64,000 nt of DNA from QZLE01 sp033852075. GTDB lineage: Bacteria; Pseudomonadota; Gammaproteobacteria; QZLD01. A program made the position numbers and the translations under genes. The stretch is from NCBI GenBank assembly GCA_033852075.1, contig JAWSVC010000012.1, forward strand, positions 152,027 to 216,026. The letters are read 5' to 3'. Shown here piece after piece: positions 1 to 10,047 of this stretch. The stretch's first letter is position 1, and the number at the start of each line of letters is the position of its first letter. The notes below the pieces were generated by a model. That model was not told the origin of the DNA. It made no database searches and saw only the letters and a program-made list of their open reading frames with translations.

Positions 1-1
1 T

Positions 2-1705
2 CAGGCTTTGCTTTATGTATTAGGATCGGAAATTAACCGGGATGATATCAGCGCATTATCGGGTTTTCCTGAGTCTGTATTTAATATGCATGACAAGGAT
101 ATACATATTACAGGGTCTGGTGGTGTTGGTGTTGTAGTTGGTTTAGGTGAAGAGTTAATGCTGACCGGGCGCTTAAAGATAGGAGAGGTTGTAGCGATAT
201 ATCCTGGCGTTATTAATTTTCTTTCGCCTGAAGCTGTTACTGAACCAATGGGAGAGGGGTTTCATAGTCAGGGTATGGATTCTCCAGATGGCTCCCACCA
301 GCAATTCATTACTGTTGATGGACCGCAATGTATCAAACCGCCAAAAAATATTCCATTTGAGCTGGTTGGTAGTTATCTATTGCCTGCCGGTACTGTATAT
401 AGAACATTATTTACTGCCTTAAAGGTTAAGCCTCGTAAAAGGATATTGATTGAAGGTGCTGCGTCTGCTTCCGGGAGTTGGGCTGCTAAATTGGCTACAG
501 CGCATAGAATGAAGGTTACCGGAATGGTGCCAACTAAAGAACGTATTGCGGTAGGTGAAAAGAACAATATTCCGATCATAAGCCGTGATGATTTAACTAC
601 CCAGGATTGTTTTACTAGAGTTCCGGAAGATCCGGCTGAATGGAGGAGATGGTTGCATTGGGGAGAGTCATTTTTAGAGAAAATAAGAGATAAAAATGAC
701 GGTAATCTTATGGATTACGTAATTTCTCATGCAGGAGAAGAGGTTTTTCCAAGAAGTTTTCAGGCCCTTGTTCCCGGTGGAACTATAGCATTTCATAATG
801 CTACAACCGGTTATAATATGACCTTTGTTGGAAAGCCAGGAAGGGTTAGTGCCTTAGAAATGCTAAATAGAGCAGATATTATTCCAGGTGACTCTGTAGT
901 TGTTTATTATGGTGATGGTAAAACAATTCAGGATATTACAGGTCTCGAAACTATTGAGATTCTGCGTGAGTCAGGTGCTCGCGTTGTTGTAATTACGGAG
1001 ACGATAGACCAATGTCATTACGTTAATTCAATGGGATTCGGTGAATCTATAGTTGGTATTTTCTCTTTAGAAAAATTAGCTAATGAAAACCCTAATTTTG
1101 AATGGTTCAATGGTATGCCGGTATTACCTGATCCTATGATAAATGCGGCAAAATTTAGAGAAGGCATCAGAAAATTCACATCAAATACCTATTCACCAGT
1201 AGCTAGAAAGGTAGGTTCATTTTTCGGTAATTCAAAAGCCAAGGTGGATGTTGTTATTGAAAGGGCGCATAAAGATACCCTTGCTGTATCATCTATGATG
1301 ATTAAGCCATTAACAGGAAGAGTAATTTATCTTGGCGATATGGGTGGTAAACGTTACAGCTTTTATGCTCCTCAAGTCTCAATTCAGCAGCGATCCATAA
1401 TAATGCCTTCGGCAACTATTATTGGTACAAATCTATGTAATGTGAATGAGTTAAATGCCTTAAATAGAATGGTTGATGCTGGTTGGGTCGATTTCCCCGA
1501 GGTTTATTTAGCACCATGGGAACAAGCACCGGGATTACACCAATCAATCATGGATAATAACCTGTCAAAAACAGTACATGGTGCTGTAAAAACAGTGTTA
1601 AACCATGCATTGCCGGCAAAAAATATCTCCACCATCGAAGAACTTTTGCTATTTTGGTTTAATGAAAATAAGCAGGAAGGAGGGCGTGTTAGTTCGGATA
1701 ATTAA
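2..1705 (+). CDS. Crotonyl-CoA carboxylase/reductase-like MDR oxidoreductase, 5' truncated
   Basis: The reading frame is open at the window edge, so the true start lies upstream. The visible 567 or so residues have medium-chain dehydrogenase/reductase features. An N-terminal GroES-like part carries GSGGVGVVVGLGEE and a VAIYPG turn. A nucleotide-binding part begins around ILIEGAASASGSWAAKLA, where a typical family member has a glycine-rich GAAGGLGS loop. Near the C-terminus, GLHQSIMDNN resembles the AHQLM...N stretch of crotonyl-CoA carboxylase/reductases. The family reduces enoyl-CoA substrates with NADPH. The protein is longer than ordinary family members (about 430 residues), so it may have an extra domain or belong to a multidomain enzyme. 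The exact substrate cannot be told. Nothing in the neighbouring genes points to a pathway. Confidence 0.6.
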   Translation, partial: QALLYVLGSEINRDDISALSGFPESVFNMHDKDIHITGSGGVGVVVGLGEELMLTGRLKIGEVVAIYPGVINFLSPEAVTEPMGEGFHSQGMDSPDGSHQQFITVDGPQCIKPPKNIPFELVGSYLLPAGTVYRTLFTALKVKPRKRILIEGAASASGSWAAKLATAHRMKVTGMVPTKERIAVGEKNNIPIISRDDLTTQDCFTRVPEDPAEWRRWLHWGESFLEKIRDKNDGNLMDYVISHAGEEVFPRSFQALVPGGTIAFHNATTGYNMTFVGKPGRVSALEMLNRADIIPGDSVVVYYGDGKTIQDITGLETIEILRESGARVVVITETIDQCHYVNSMGFGESIVGIFSLEKLANENPNFEWFNGMPVLPDPMINAAKFREGIRKFTSNTYSPVARKVGSFFGNSKAKVDVVIERAHKDTLAVSSMMIKPLTGRVIYLGDMGGKRYSFYAPQVSIQQRSIIMPSATIIGTNLCNVNELNALNRMVDAGWVDFPEVYLAPWEQAPGLHQSIMDNNLSKTVHGAVKTVLNHALPAKNISTIEELLLFWFNENKQEGGRVSSDN

Positions 1706-1730
1706 TATATTAATTCATGATTTTAAAATT

Positions 1731-1752
1731 AAAAATACTTATAAGTATTTTT
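1731..1752 (+). terminator. AT-rich palindrome, possible terminator
   Basis: A perfect 22-bp palindrome with arms AAAAATACTTA and TAAGTATTTTT starts 26 bases after the stop codon of the oxidoreductase gene. Its 3' arm ends in five Ts. It can form an AT-rich hairpin and is a plausible bidirectional terminator. The weak A-T stem keeps confidence moderate. Confidence 0.4.
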
Positions 1753-1905
1753 AAAATTAGTTTTAATATTAAAGTGTCAATGAAATTATCAGCGCCATAA
1801 TCCATTGTCTGTGCTTGAAAGTTATCAGTTTAGGGTATAAGGTCTGTTACCAATTTTACATATTGACATGAAATCAGCAGTTAGATGTCCTATATTTATA
1901 TCTTA

Positions 1906-1934
1906 TTGACTGTGGTTTTAGTGCTTAATTTAAT
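1906..1934 (+). promoter_or_regulatory. Possible sigma-70 promoter for the hybrid kinase gene
   Basis: TTGACT (1906-1911) and TTTAAT (1929-1934) are separated by 17 bases and lie about 57 bases before the TTG start at 1991. This is near the sigma-70 consensus, but such matches are common in AT-rich DNA. Confidence 0.35.
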
Positions 1935-1990
1935 TGTGTCATAAATATGCTATCTATTCATAATTGTTAGCATGTTAGGAGTAAAAGCCA

Positions 1991-4816
1991 TTGCGTATAC
2001 GCACCAAATTGATTTTATTGCTATTGGCTATAGGTTTAATTGAACTGGTTTATTTAGATCAGTATTGGATTCATGCCTCAACAAAAACAAATGATGCATT
2101 AAAATATGAGCGAATAATTGAGCACGCTGATGTTTTAGCCAAAATTCTTGCGTTACCTGTTAAACAAAAAGATAAGAAAGAAATTTCCAAGAGATTGGGG
2201 ATGTCTTTTGCAATGCGTGATGATTGGTTAAAGATTAGTATTTATGATGCTACTGATAAATTAATTACAGCAGAAAAAAATCAGTGGAATGATTCCGATC
2301 ACCATAATAATGTCATTCACGATGACAATAAAAATTCCTCTGATGAGAAAAGTACCGATAATCATTCTGATGATGACAGTAAGCCTATTGCTTTATCGAA
2401 AACGGTTCATCAAGCATTAAGTGACCAGTTAACGTTATCAAAAAAATATAAGCGTGATATTTTGGAAAATGGTAAAAAGCTTGGTTATTTCGTGCTTGAG
2501 TACGATATTGGTTACGATAGCATGCCATTACATCGAAATTGGGAAATGCTACTAATATGGAATATTATTGGTGCAATAATTTTAGTAGTTATCATTTTTG
2601 AAACCCATATAATAAGGCCTATATCCAAAATTGCACGAGCTATTTGGGCATCTGCATCCGGAGATTATAACGTAAGATTGCCTCGTGGCCGTAATGATGA
2701 AATTGGATCGCTTATCACAAGTTTTAGGATGATGCGTGATTCAGTTCAAAAGAGAGAGATTGTTCAAAGTGGTACAGCAGAACGGATGCAATCAATATTT
2801 GATCGTGCTGTAGACGGCATTTTTCTATGCGATCATACCGGGGTTATTGAAACTCTTAATCCATCTGCTCAGCGAATGTTAGGTTGTGAAAAAGGGCAAG
2901 GGGTCGGTGAAAACATTGAGAACTTTGTTCCTGGCATAAAAAGCAGAATCGATAGTGGCGATTTCCACGCAGTGGAAGATACTCAGCTTGGCGGCAATGC
3001 ACACCCAGTTATACCTATTGAAGGTTTTACCATTGATAAAACCAGGTTTTCACTGGAACTTGGTATCTCCCGTCTTATTCATGGTAATAAGGTCAAATAT
3101 ATTGGGATGTTTCGTGATGTAACAAAACGAGCACAAATGGAACAGCAACTTGCAGAATACACTAGTGAACTGGAAGCTAAAAACGTATTGCTAGATCATG
3201 CGTTAGAAGATGTTCGTGCAGCTTCCAGAGCCAAGACGGAATTTTTGTCTAACACAAGTGATGAGATTAGAACACCTATGAATGGTGTTCTGGGGATGCT
3301 CACATTATTAAAGCAGGAAAATCTTTCAGAGAAACAATCAGAATTGCTTGAAGCTGCAATTAGTTCGGGTAATGCCTTATTGGCAGTAATGAATGATGTA
3401 TTGGATTTCTCACGGATTGAGTCAGGAAAATTAGACTTTGAGTATATTAATTTTGATATGCGCCGAGTTATTGAAGAGCTATGCAGAGTGTATGAGCGGG
3501 TTGTTATTGATAAGCCAGTTACCATCTCATGCCTGATATCACCTGCTGTACCATCAATTATTTGTGGTGATCCAACAAGATTTAGACAGATACTTAATAA
3601 TTTATTAAGTAATGCGGTGAAATATACATCCAGAGGCGAAATCATTGTTCGTGCAGACCATGTAGGTGAAGATGAGCATGGCAATATACTTGAGATTCAG
3701 ATTTCTGATACTGGGCAAGGTATGTCTGAAGAGCGCAGACAATTAATTAATCAGGGATTCTCTCAGCCAGTTCAAGAGGATGCTGCAATTCAAGCTTCAG
3801 CTCAGGGAATGGGGCTAGGGCTTAATGTATGTCGCCGTCTGGTAAATATGTTTGATGGTGAAATTGGGCTTAAATCTGAAGATGGAAAAGGCAGTACCTT
3901 CTGGTTTACCATTAGATCCAAATCTGTTGAAGATCATTTGCCTAAATTTAAACCACTTGAAGATATCAAGGGACTACGGGTTATGTGCGTTGATGATAAT
4001 CCAACAAGCCTGGAAATTCTTGAACGTGTACTAGAAACCAAAGATATCTTATGTACTACTGAACCAGGTGCAGAAGAGGCCCTTAAGGAACTTAGACATG
4101 CGGTAGTTCAAGGTAAACCATATGATCTTGCAATTATCGATAGGAATATGCCTGGCATGGATGGGATTCAGCTGGCAAAAACGATCAGAGAAGATAATGT
4201 GCTTTCTAGCATGAAACTTGTTCTTTTAACCTCAGTAAGTGTAAGAGGTGATGGCAAACTAGCGCGAGAATCTGGATTTAATGGTTACTTTACCAAGCCT
4301 ATAACACAAGCTCAAATATACGATTGTATTGCTACCGTTATGGGTATAGATGAACAACATCAAGACCAAGTATTAGTAACAAGGCACACACTACAAGAAA
4401 AAGACTACAAGGCACGCAGAATATTGCTAGTTGAAGATAATATTATTAATCAGAAGGTTGCCTTGGGATTATTATTAAAACTTGGCTACCATGCCGATGT
4501 ATCCACTAATGGCCAAGAGGCAGTTAATGCGTCATCTAAGGTTCGTTATGATGCCATTATTATGGATTGTGAAATGCCGGTAATGAGTGGATATCAGGCT
4601 ACACAGATTATTCGGGAAAGAGAACAAAACGAAGGTAAATCTCCGGTACCAATTATTGCTTTGACCGCGCATGCAGCAACCGGATATAAAGAGAAATGCT
4701 TAAAAGCAGGTATGAACGATCATTTGTCAAAACCTGTAAGATTAGAGCAATTGCAGGATACTCTTGACCGCTGGCTTTTAAGTTCAGAAGGTACGGAAGG
4801 CATAAAGCTAAATTAA
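1991..4816 (+). CDS. Hybrid sensor histidine kinase, BarA-like, with Asp in place of the H-box His
   Basis: This 941-residue inner-membrane protein has the layout TM (about 5-25), periplasmic loop with an Asp/His/Ser-rich stretch, second TM (about 188-203), HAMP, PAS, dimerisation domain, ATPase domain and two receiver domains. A TTG start is chosen because AGGAG lies 9 bases upstream and TM1 follows directly. The ATPase part has an N-box (DPTRFRQILNNLLSNAVKY) and a GLGL motif. Both receivers keep an acidic pocket and a phospho-acceptor Asp (AIIDRNMPG, IIMDCEMPV) and a Lys in an xKP motif. The dimerisation helix reads NTSDEIRTPMNG, whereas the family has SHEIRTPMN. The usual phospho-accepting His is therefore Asp at residue 424. 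If this is not a sequencing error, autophosphorylation should be lost, leaving a pseudokinase or a receiver scaffold. Confidence 0.85.
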   Translation: MRIRTKLILLLLAIGLIELVYLDQYWIHASTKTNDALKYERIIEHADVLAKILALPVKQKDKKEISKRLGMSFAMRDDWLKISIYDATDKLITAEKNQWNDSDHHNNVIHDDNKNSSDEKSTDNHSDDDSKPIALSKTVHQALSDQLTLSKKYKRDILENGKKLGYFVLEYDIGYDSMPLHRNWEMLLIWNIIGAIILVVIIFETHIIRPISKIARAIWASASGDYNVRLPRGRNDEIGSLITSFRMMRDSVQKREIVQSGTAERMQSIFDRAVDGIFLCDHTGVIETLNPSAQRMLGCEKGQGVGENIENFVPGIKSRIDSGDFHAVEDTQLGGNAHPVIPIEGFTIDKTRFSLELGISRLIHGNKVKYIGMFRDVTKRAQMEQQLAEYTSELEAKNVLLDHALEDVRAASRAKTEFLSNTSDEIRTPMNGVLGMLTLLKQENLSEKQSELLEAAISSGNALLAVMNDVLDFSRIESGKLDFEYINFDMRRVIEELCRVYERVVIDKPVTISCLISPAVPSIICGDPTRFRQILNNLLSNAVKYTSRGEIIVRADHVGEDEHGNILEIQISDTGQGMSEERRQLINQGFSQPVQEDAAIQASAQGMGLGLNVCRRLVNMFDGEIGLKSEDGKGSTFWFTIRSKSVEDHLPKFKPLEDIKGLRVMCVDDNPTSLEILERVLETKDILCTTEPGAEEALKELRHAVVQGKPYDLAIIDRNMPGMDGIQLAKTIREDNVLSSMKLVLLTSVSVRGDGKLARESGFNGYFTKPITQAQIYDCIATVMGIDEQHQDQVLVTRHTLQEKDYKARRILLVEDNIINQKVALGLLLKLGYHADVSTNGQEAVNASSKVRYDAIIMDCEMPVMSGYQATQIIREREQNEGKSPVPIIALTAHAATGYKEKCLKAGMNDHLSKPVRLEQLQDTLDRWLLSSEGTEGIKLN

Positions 4817-4836
4817 TTTTATTGCCTTATATATTA

Positions 4837-7800
4837 TTATTTGTCATCTGGCTTTTGTAAAAATGCAGATAATTGTTGCATGCAATCTTTAAAGTCTTTT
4901 TCAAACATAGAAAATGATAACTCTATATTATCGGTTTCATTGCGTTTTAATTGAGACTCTAACATCATAGATGATTCATATAAAAAATCCGCACCAAAGG
5001 TTCCGGCTACGCCCTTTATCGTATGGGCTAGTCTATGTGCATGCTCAACTTTGTTGTCTTGTATTGCATTTTTAATATCTTTGGGATAGTTAGCAAAGTC
5101 TTTGCAAAAATCGCCTGCTAATTTGTTATAAAGGTTTTTATTGTTGCCTATTTTCTTTATAGCAAGCTCAAAATTAATTCTATTTTTATTTTTGAAACCC
5201 TCTGTAGTTTGTGTCTCATTATTTAATGAGAATTGCGAAAGGTTATCATCTTTAAGAATTTCTTTTCCTTCAAGCCATTTGAGTAATAATCTATATAAAG
5301 CGTCGGGATTTATAGGTTTGGAGATATAATCATTCATGCCAGCTTTAAGACAGTCGCCTTTGTCTCCATCCATTGCGTTTGCAGTCATGGCAATGATAAT
5401 AGTGTCTTTAATTTTTTTGTTTTCACGAATCAATTTCGTAGCTTCGTATCCATTGATTTCTGGCATTTGAATATCCATGAATACGAGACCATATTTGTGT
5501 TTTTGAATTAATTCGATTCCTAATTTAGCGTTATTTGCTATATCAACATCAATACCAACTATATTAATTACTTCCTTAGCAACCTGAAGGTTTATATTGT
5601 TATCATCAATCACCAAAATTTTATGACCAGATAAGTGTTCTTTAGCAATCTTTTCAATGTTGATTTTTATTGAGGTCGGTAATTTACTAGAAATGAATTT
5701 ATCAGAATCTGCAATTGATATAGTTTCTATTTTATGGTCAAAGGCTGTTAGTACAGCCTCAATAAGCTCTATATTTTTTATTGGCTTATAAATAATAGAA
5801 TCTATATTATTTAGATTGCTTATTGTTTCTTCTTGACCCATTGTTCCCATTGCAATTATTGGAATGTTATTAAATCTGTCATCAAGATATATCTTTTGTG
5901 ATGTTTGAATACCGTCAAGAACAGGCATGTTTAAATCAAGCAGGATTAAGTCATAATTGTGATTTTCTTTATGTGCTGCTGATAATTTATTTAATGCCTC
6001 ACTACCGGATGATATTGCATCAGCAATAAAATTATATGAATTTAGAATTCCTTTTAGTTGGTTACCTACATTTTTGTTGTTGTCAATAATTAGTATTTTT
6101 TTATTATTTAGAATTGTAGGTATTTGGATTGTTGTTGTTATATCTTCTTTAGCTTTATCAAATTCAATTGTAAAAAAGAAAGTACTGCCTTTGTTATAAA
6201 CGCTTTCTGCCCAAATTTCTCCGCCCATTAACTCAATAAGGCTTTTGCATATCGAAAGGCCAAGTCCAGTACCTCCGTATTTTCTGGATATAGATCCATC
6301 GGCTTGTGTAAATGAATCAAACAGGTTAGGTAAAACCTCTTTTTTGATTCCTATACCAGTATCTTTAATCGCAAATTTTAATGCTTGAACGTTTTTACTA
6401 TCTGATAGTTTTGTAATAGAGAGAGCAATCTCTCCACTAGTAGTAAACTTAACAGCATTATTAAGTATGTTGATGATAACCTGTCCAATTCTAGCGGGGT
6501 CACCGTGTAAGGTATTAGTAATATTTTTATCAACATTTATTATGATGTCTATATCAGGATTTTCTGCTAATTTTGGAGTAAAAATATCAGATATTCCGTC
6601 TAAAACATCGTTTAGAGAAAAATCGATTTTTTCTATTGTAAACTTGCCAGATTCGATTTTAGATAAGTCTAGAATATCGTTTATAAGGTGAAGCAATGTT
6701 TTCGAGGAGTTATCAATTTTATGCAGATAATCCTTTACCTTTTCTGAAATGTCATGTCGCAAAGCAAGATTAGTCATGCCGATAATGGCATTCATTGGTG
6801 TTCTAATTTCATGACTCATATTTGCTAAAAACTGGCTCTTAGAGTTTGCAGAAGCTTCTGCAGATTCTTTTGCAATAAGTAGTGCTTCAGCTCGCATTCT
6901 TTCTGTATCAATCAATTTCTTTTGAGTTGAATCCAGTTCATAAATGGTTTTTTCCAGTTCTTTTTTATTTTTTGCGATAGTTGTATATAGGCCTGCGTTA
7001 GTTATAGCAGAACCAAAAAACTCACCGATAAGCTCTAAAAAGGATATGTCATCTTGAGAAAGTTTTACTTTAGTTTCGAAACTAACAAGACATAGAACAC
7101 CTATAGAATTGCCAGAATTTATTATTGGGATATTGATAGTTGATTTCATCTCGCAGATTTCATTTATACGGGTAAGAACCTCCCTATCTTCATTGCTCAT
7201 TTTCATATCCATTACCTGAACTATATCAGGAAAAAAATAAGCTTTTTGGGTATTGAATGTAAATGGAAATGCGCCTTTAATATCACTTGTATCATAGTCA
7301 AGTTCCCGCATGACAGATAACCATTTGGTGCAGATATGGTCATATTTGCCATCTTTTGATTCGCTTGCCTTAGGGATTAATTTTGTATTTTCTTCAAGCA
7401 ATATACTTGCTGTATCAAAATCAAATAATCTTAAGACTTCACGGCATAAAGTTGAGTAGGCTTTATTTGCAGATGTTAAGCTATTAACTAAATTGATAAA
7501 TCGAATAAGGTTGCTGCGTTCTTCTTTTGCCGTTGTTAGCGCAACCTTGCTGTTTTTTAGTATTTCGTATTTAAAAGCATTTACTAATGGATTATAAAAT
7601 TGGAGTAATGCGCTATTAATTTTTGAAATCACATCGAATTTGGCTGTTTTATCACCTCGATAAAATGCAGTTACTATCCCGATTGGTGATTGGTTTGGAA
7701 CACATACTGGAATAATGAGCATTTCATTTATATTCCAACCTTTAAACTGACCTATGTTTTTTTCACCGTAAGATTGAAAATTTGATCTATCAACGTTTAT

Positions 7801-8712
7801 AGAGATATTTTTTTTAAAACTTTCAACAATAACCTCATCCTCTTGAAGATCTACGCTTATATTAATTAGAGTTTGTTCAATAGGTTTTAGCTTTTGAGTC
7901 AGGTTGACTGCCTTGATCTTTAAGTTATCTTCGTAAGGGGTGAAATTATAATATATAACCCCATCACAACCAGATATCTTCTTTACTGTTTTAACTAGTA
8001 AGTTTGTGATTTCTTCAAAGTTTATTGTGTTGCTTATCTTGCTGATAAGGTCAATATTCTCTTGTTGTTCTTTAGCGTTCTCTTCAAGTTTTTTCTGGTG
8101 TTTAAATATACGAATAAAATTTGACAAAGAGTTAAGGAAACAGACTAATTTTTCGATGGATTCTATACTTGGTTTAATTTTTTTATCTATCGTACCAAGC
8201 TGAAATAAAGCAATAGTTTTGTGCTTAAATACAATAGGTATAATTATGTTTTCCTTTGCATTGAAAACTTCAAGAGCTTGCTTATCAATTGGGTTTATAT
8301 TTGTGGTTTCAGCAGTATCAGTTTCCTCAATATCAAAATACATCCATTTTTGATTATTAGCCGCATATATAGAAATAGAGTGTTTGTCGTCTAATGATAA
8401 TTCCGTGTTTATTATTTCGTATTGAGGCTTAGGAATTTCAAATGGAGTTATTAACGAAGAAAATTTTATTGAATCGGTTTCTTCGTCTACTAACTGTGCA
8501 CCAAGATAATTTACATCAAAATATTTCATGCATTCATGCATGGTTATTATTAAGAAATCATCTATATCTTTCGCTTCAGCTGCTTTTAGGCCAAATTCGA
8601 AATTATGTTGATATTCTTCAACAGAAGTAGATTGGTTTTCTATTGTTGTTAAAACATCACCAATAATACTGAATTTGTTTATCTGTATGTGATTATTGTT
8701 TTTATTTGGCAT
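4837..8712 (-). CDS. Hybrid sensor histidine kinase: GAF repeats, HisKA, HATPase, two receivers, HPt
   Basis: This 1291-residue protein has no evident membrane segment, so it is probably cytoplasmic. The N-terminal half looks like successive GAF-type sensory domains (roughly residues 40-200, 220-380 and 410-580), followed by a coiled coil. The H-box MSHEIRTPMN is intact with His634. The ATPase domain has NILNNAVKF and GTGLGLSICKSLIE. Receiver 1 has LILLDLNMPVLDG but reads IIDNN where the acidic pair is usually DD. Receiver 2 is canonical (VIDDN, VFMDIQMPEINGYEA). The C-terminal HPt domain has LAHTIKGVAGTFGA with His1230. This supports a complete internal His-Asp-His relay ending at an unlinked response regulator. 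The gene is convergent with the preceding kinase gene, with about 20 bases between their ends. The ligand is unknown. Confidence 0.9.
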   Translation of the reverse strand: MPNKNNNHIQINKFSIIGDVLTTIENQSTSVEEYQHNFEFGLKAAEAKDIDDFLIITMHECMKYFDVNYLGAQLVDEETDSIKFSSLITPFEIPKPQYEIINTELSLDDKHSISIYAANNQKWMYFDIEETDTAETTNINPIDKQALEVFNAKENIIIPIVFKHKTIALFQLGTIDKKIKPSIESIEKLVCFLNSLSNFIRIFKHQKKLEENAKEQQENIDLISKISNTINFEEITNLLVKTVKKISGCDGVIYYNFTPYEDNLKIKAVNLTQKLKPIEQTLINISVDLQEDEVIVESFKKNISINVDRSNFQSYGEKNIGQFKGWNINEMLIIPVCVPNQSPIGIVTAFYRGDKTAKFDVISKINSALLQFYNPLVNAFKYEILKNSKVALTTAKEERSNLIRFINLVNSLTSANKAYSTLCREVLRLFDFDTASILLEENTKLIPKASESKDGKYDHICTKWLSVMRELDYDTSDIKGAFPFTFNTQKAYFFPDIVQVMDMKMSNEDREVLTRINEICEMKSTINIPIINSGNSIGVLCLVSFETKVKLSQDDISFLELIGEFFGSAITNAGLYTTIAKNKKELEKTIYELDSTQKKLIDTERMRAEALLIAKESAEASANSKSQFLANMSHEIRTPMNAIIGMTNLALRHDISEKVKDYLHKIDNSSKTLLHLINDILDLSKIESGKFTIEKIDFSLNDVLDGISDIFTPKLAENPDIDIIINVDKNITNTLHGDPARIGQVIINILNNAVKFTTSGEIALSITKLSDSKNVQALKFAIKDTGIGIKKEVLPNLFDSFTQADGSISRKYGGTGLGLSICKSLIELMGGEIWAESVYNKGSTFFFTIEFDKAKEDITTTIQIPTILNNKKILIIDNNKNVGNQLKGILNSYNFIADAISSGSEALNKLSAAHKENHNYDLILLDLNMPVLDGIQTSQKIYLDDRFNNIPIIAMGTMGQEETISNLNNIDSIIYKPIKNIELIEAVLTAFDHKIETISIADSDKFISSKLPTSIKINIEKIAKEHLSGHKILVIDDNNINLQVAKEVINIVGIDVDIANNAKLGIELIQKHKYGLVFMDIQMPEINGYEATKLIRENKKIKDTIIIAMTANAMDGDKGDCLKAGMNDYISKPINPDALYRLLLKWLEGKEILKDDNLSQFSLNNETQTTEGFKNKNRINFELAIKKIGNNKNLYNKLAGDFCKDFANYPKDIKNAIQDNKVEHAHRLAHTIKGVAGTFGADFLYESSMMLESQLKRNETDNIELSFSMFEKDFKDCMQQLSAFLQKPDDK

Positions 8713-8855
8713 TTTCTTATGCGGAATACAAATTATATTTAACTATTTTAAATATAGACCTTGTAGTCTGTATAAGCATCCAAATAAACTTTGAAATATG
8801 AATTGGCTCAATATTTTTATTGATATGAAAGCAAATAATGGGTAATACGTCAGAA

Positions 8856-9689
8856 TTATTTTCTAACGCATTTTTTTAGACCAGCATTTTGAATTATTGT
8901 AGTAGCGATTTCTTCAATGGACATTTCCGTAGAATCTACAAAATTTATTCGTTCTCTTTTTAAGATTTTTTTAATTGTAGTAACTTCGTGTTTGCATTGA
9001 CCAAGTGAAGAATATCTGCTGTTTGGGCGTCGCTCAAACCTGATTTTTTGTAGTCTGATAGGATCAATGACAAGGCCAAATAATTTGTCTCTATATGGTT
9101 CAAGGCAGGACGGTAGAATATTGTGCTCTAAATCATCATCTGTTAGCGGATAATTTGCTGCACGAATACCATACTGAAGCGCCATATAAAGACTAACTGG
9201 TGTTTTTCCAGATCGTGAAACACCAATAATTACAACGTCAGCATTGCCATAGTGCCTTGTAGTGACACCGTCATCGTTATCTACTGCATAATTAACGGCA
9301 TTCATTCTATCAAGATAAATTTTGGAATCAGACATCCCGTGTGAGCGTCCAACAGTATGGGATGATTCAGCACCAAGTTCCTGCTCCATCGGGGTCATGA
9401 ATGTTTCGAAAAAATCAAAAAACAGAGAATTGCTTTCTTCTTTAACTTTATGGCGCAAACTATCTGAAATAATTGTGCAGAATACAAATGGTTTTCCGCA
9501 ACTATTTTGAGCATTTTCATTAATAACTCTTATAGCATTAATAGCTTTTTCAGTGGTATTAACGAAAGGTAGATTTACTTGTTCAAATTCAACGTTCGGA
9601 AATTGAGTTAGCAGTGTTTGTCCAAGGGTTTCAGCTGTGATACCTGTTCCATCAGAAACATAAAAAACGGTGCGTATGCATGCAGTCAT
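8856..9689 (-). CDS. ppsR: Phosphoenolpyruvate synthase regulatory protein (kinase/pyrophosphorylase)
   Basis: The 277-residue protein belongs to the DUF299/PSRP family. Its N-terminus reads TVFYVSDGTGITAETLGQ and its P-loop reads GVSRSGKTPVSLYMA. Both are hallmarks of this family. Members inactivate PEP synthase by ADP-dependent phosphorylation of a Thr next to the catalytic His, and reactivate it by phosphate-dependent dephosphorylation. Length is normal. The gene is divergent from ppsA across a 358-bp region, the classic gammaproteobacterial arrangement, which strongly supports the assignment. Confidence 0.95.
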   Translation of the reverse strand: MTACIRTVFYVSDGTGITAETLGQTLLTQFPNVEFEQVNLPFVNTTEKAINAIRVINENAQNSCGKPFVFCTIISDSLRHKVKEESNSLFFDFFETFMTPMEQELGAESSHTVGRSHGMSDSKIYLDRMNAVNYAVDNDDGVTTRHYGNADVVIIGVSRSGKTPVSLYMALQYGIRAANYPLTDDDLEHNILPSCLEPYRDKLFGLVIDPIRLQKIRFERRPNSRYSSLGQCKHEVTTIKKILKRERINFVDSTEMSIEEIATTIIQNAGLKKCVRK

Positions 9690-10047
9690 TGTATATCCAG
9701 TTATATTTTAAATTACAGTTATATGTAACATAAATTCATGTCGCTATCATTAATTCGCTCAAATATAACATGAATTAAAACGCAATGTTTTGCTTAATAG
9801 CTTACTAAATCAGTAAGGTAATATAATATAACTATATAAAACATAATAAGAAATCATAAGTTGTGTCTGCATAAGTATTCGTAAAATAAGGTTTTTTTTT
9901 AGTGGTGAATTTGGGGCTAATAAATCATTTTTTAAATATAATTACAAAAGGGGTTATAAATAACATTCATACCTGCATTCAAAAATAATTTAGTGTATTA
10001 TGCGCATTCATTTATTTAGCTCCGATTAAGTTATGAGGGTGCAAATC
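9690..10047. promoter_or_regulatory. Divergent ppsR/ppsA control region with possible ppsA promoter
   Basis: This AT-rich region between two divergent genes must hold the start signals for both. On the plus strand an extended -10-like element, TG followed by TATTAT at 9996-10001, lies about 50 bases before ppsA. No convincing -35 box was found for it. A GAGGGTG Shine-Dalgarno stretch sits just before the ATG at 10048. No dyad operator was recognised. Confidence 0.35.

Noticed and set aside
1862..1890. TTGACA box upstream of the first hybrid kinase gene as the main promoter
   Set aside because: No acceptable -10 element lies 16-18 bases downstream. The TTGACT/TTTAAT pair further on is better.
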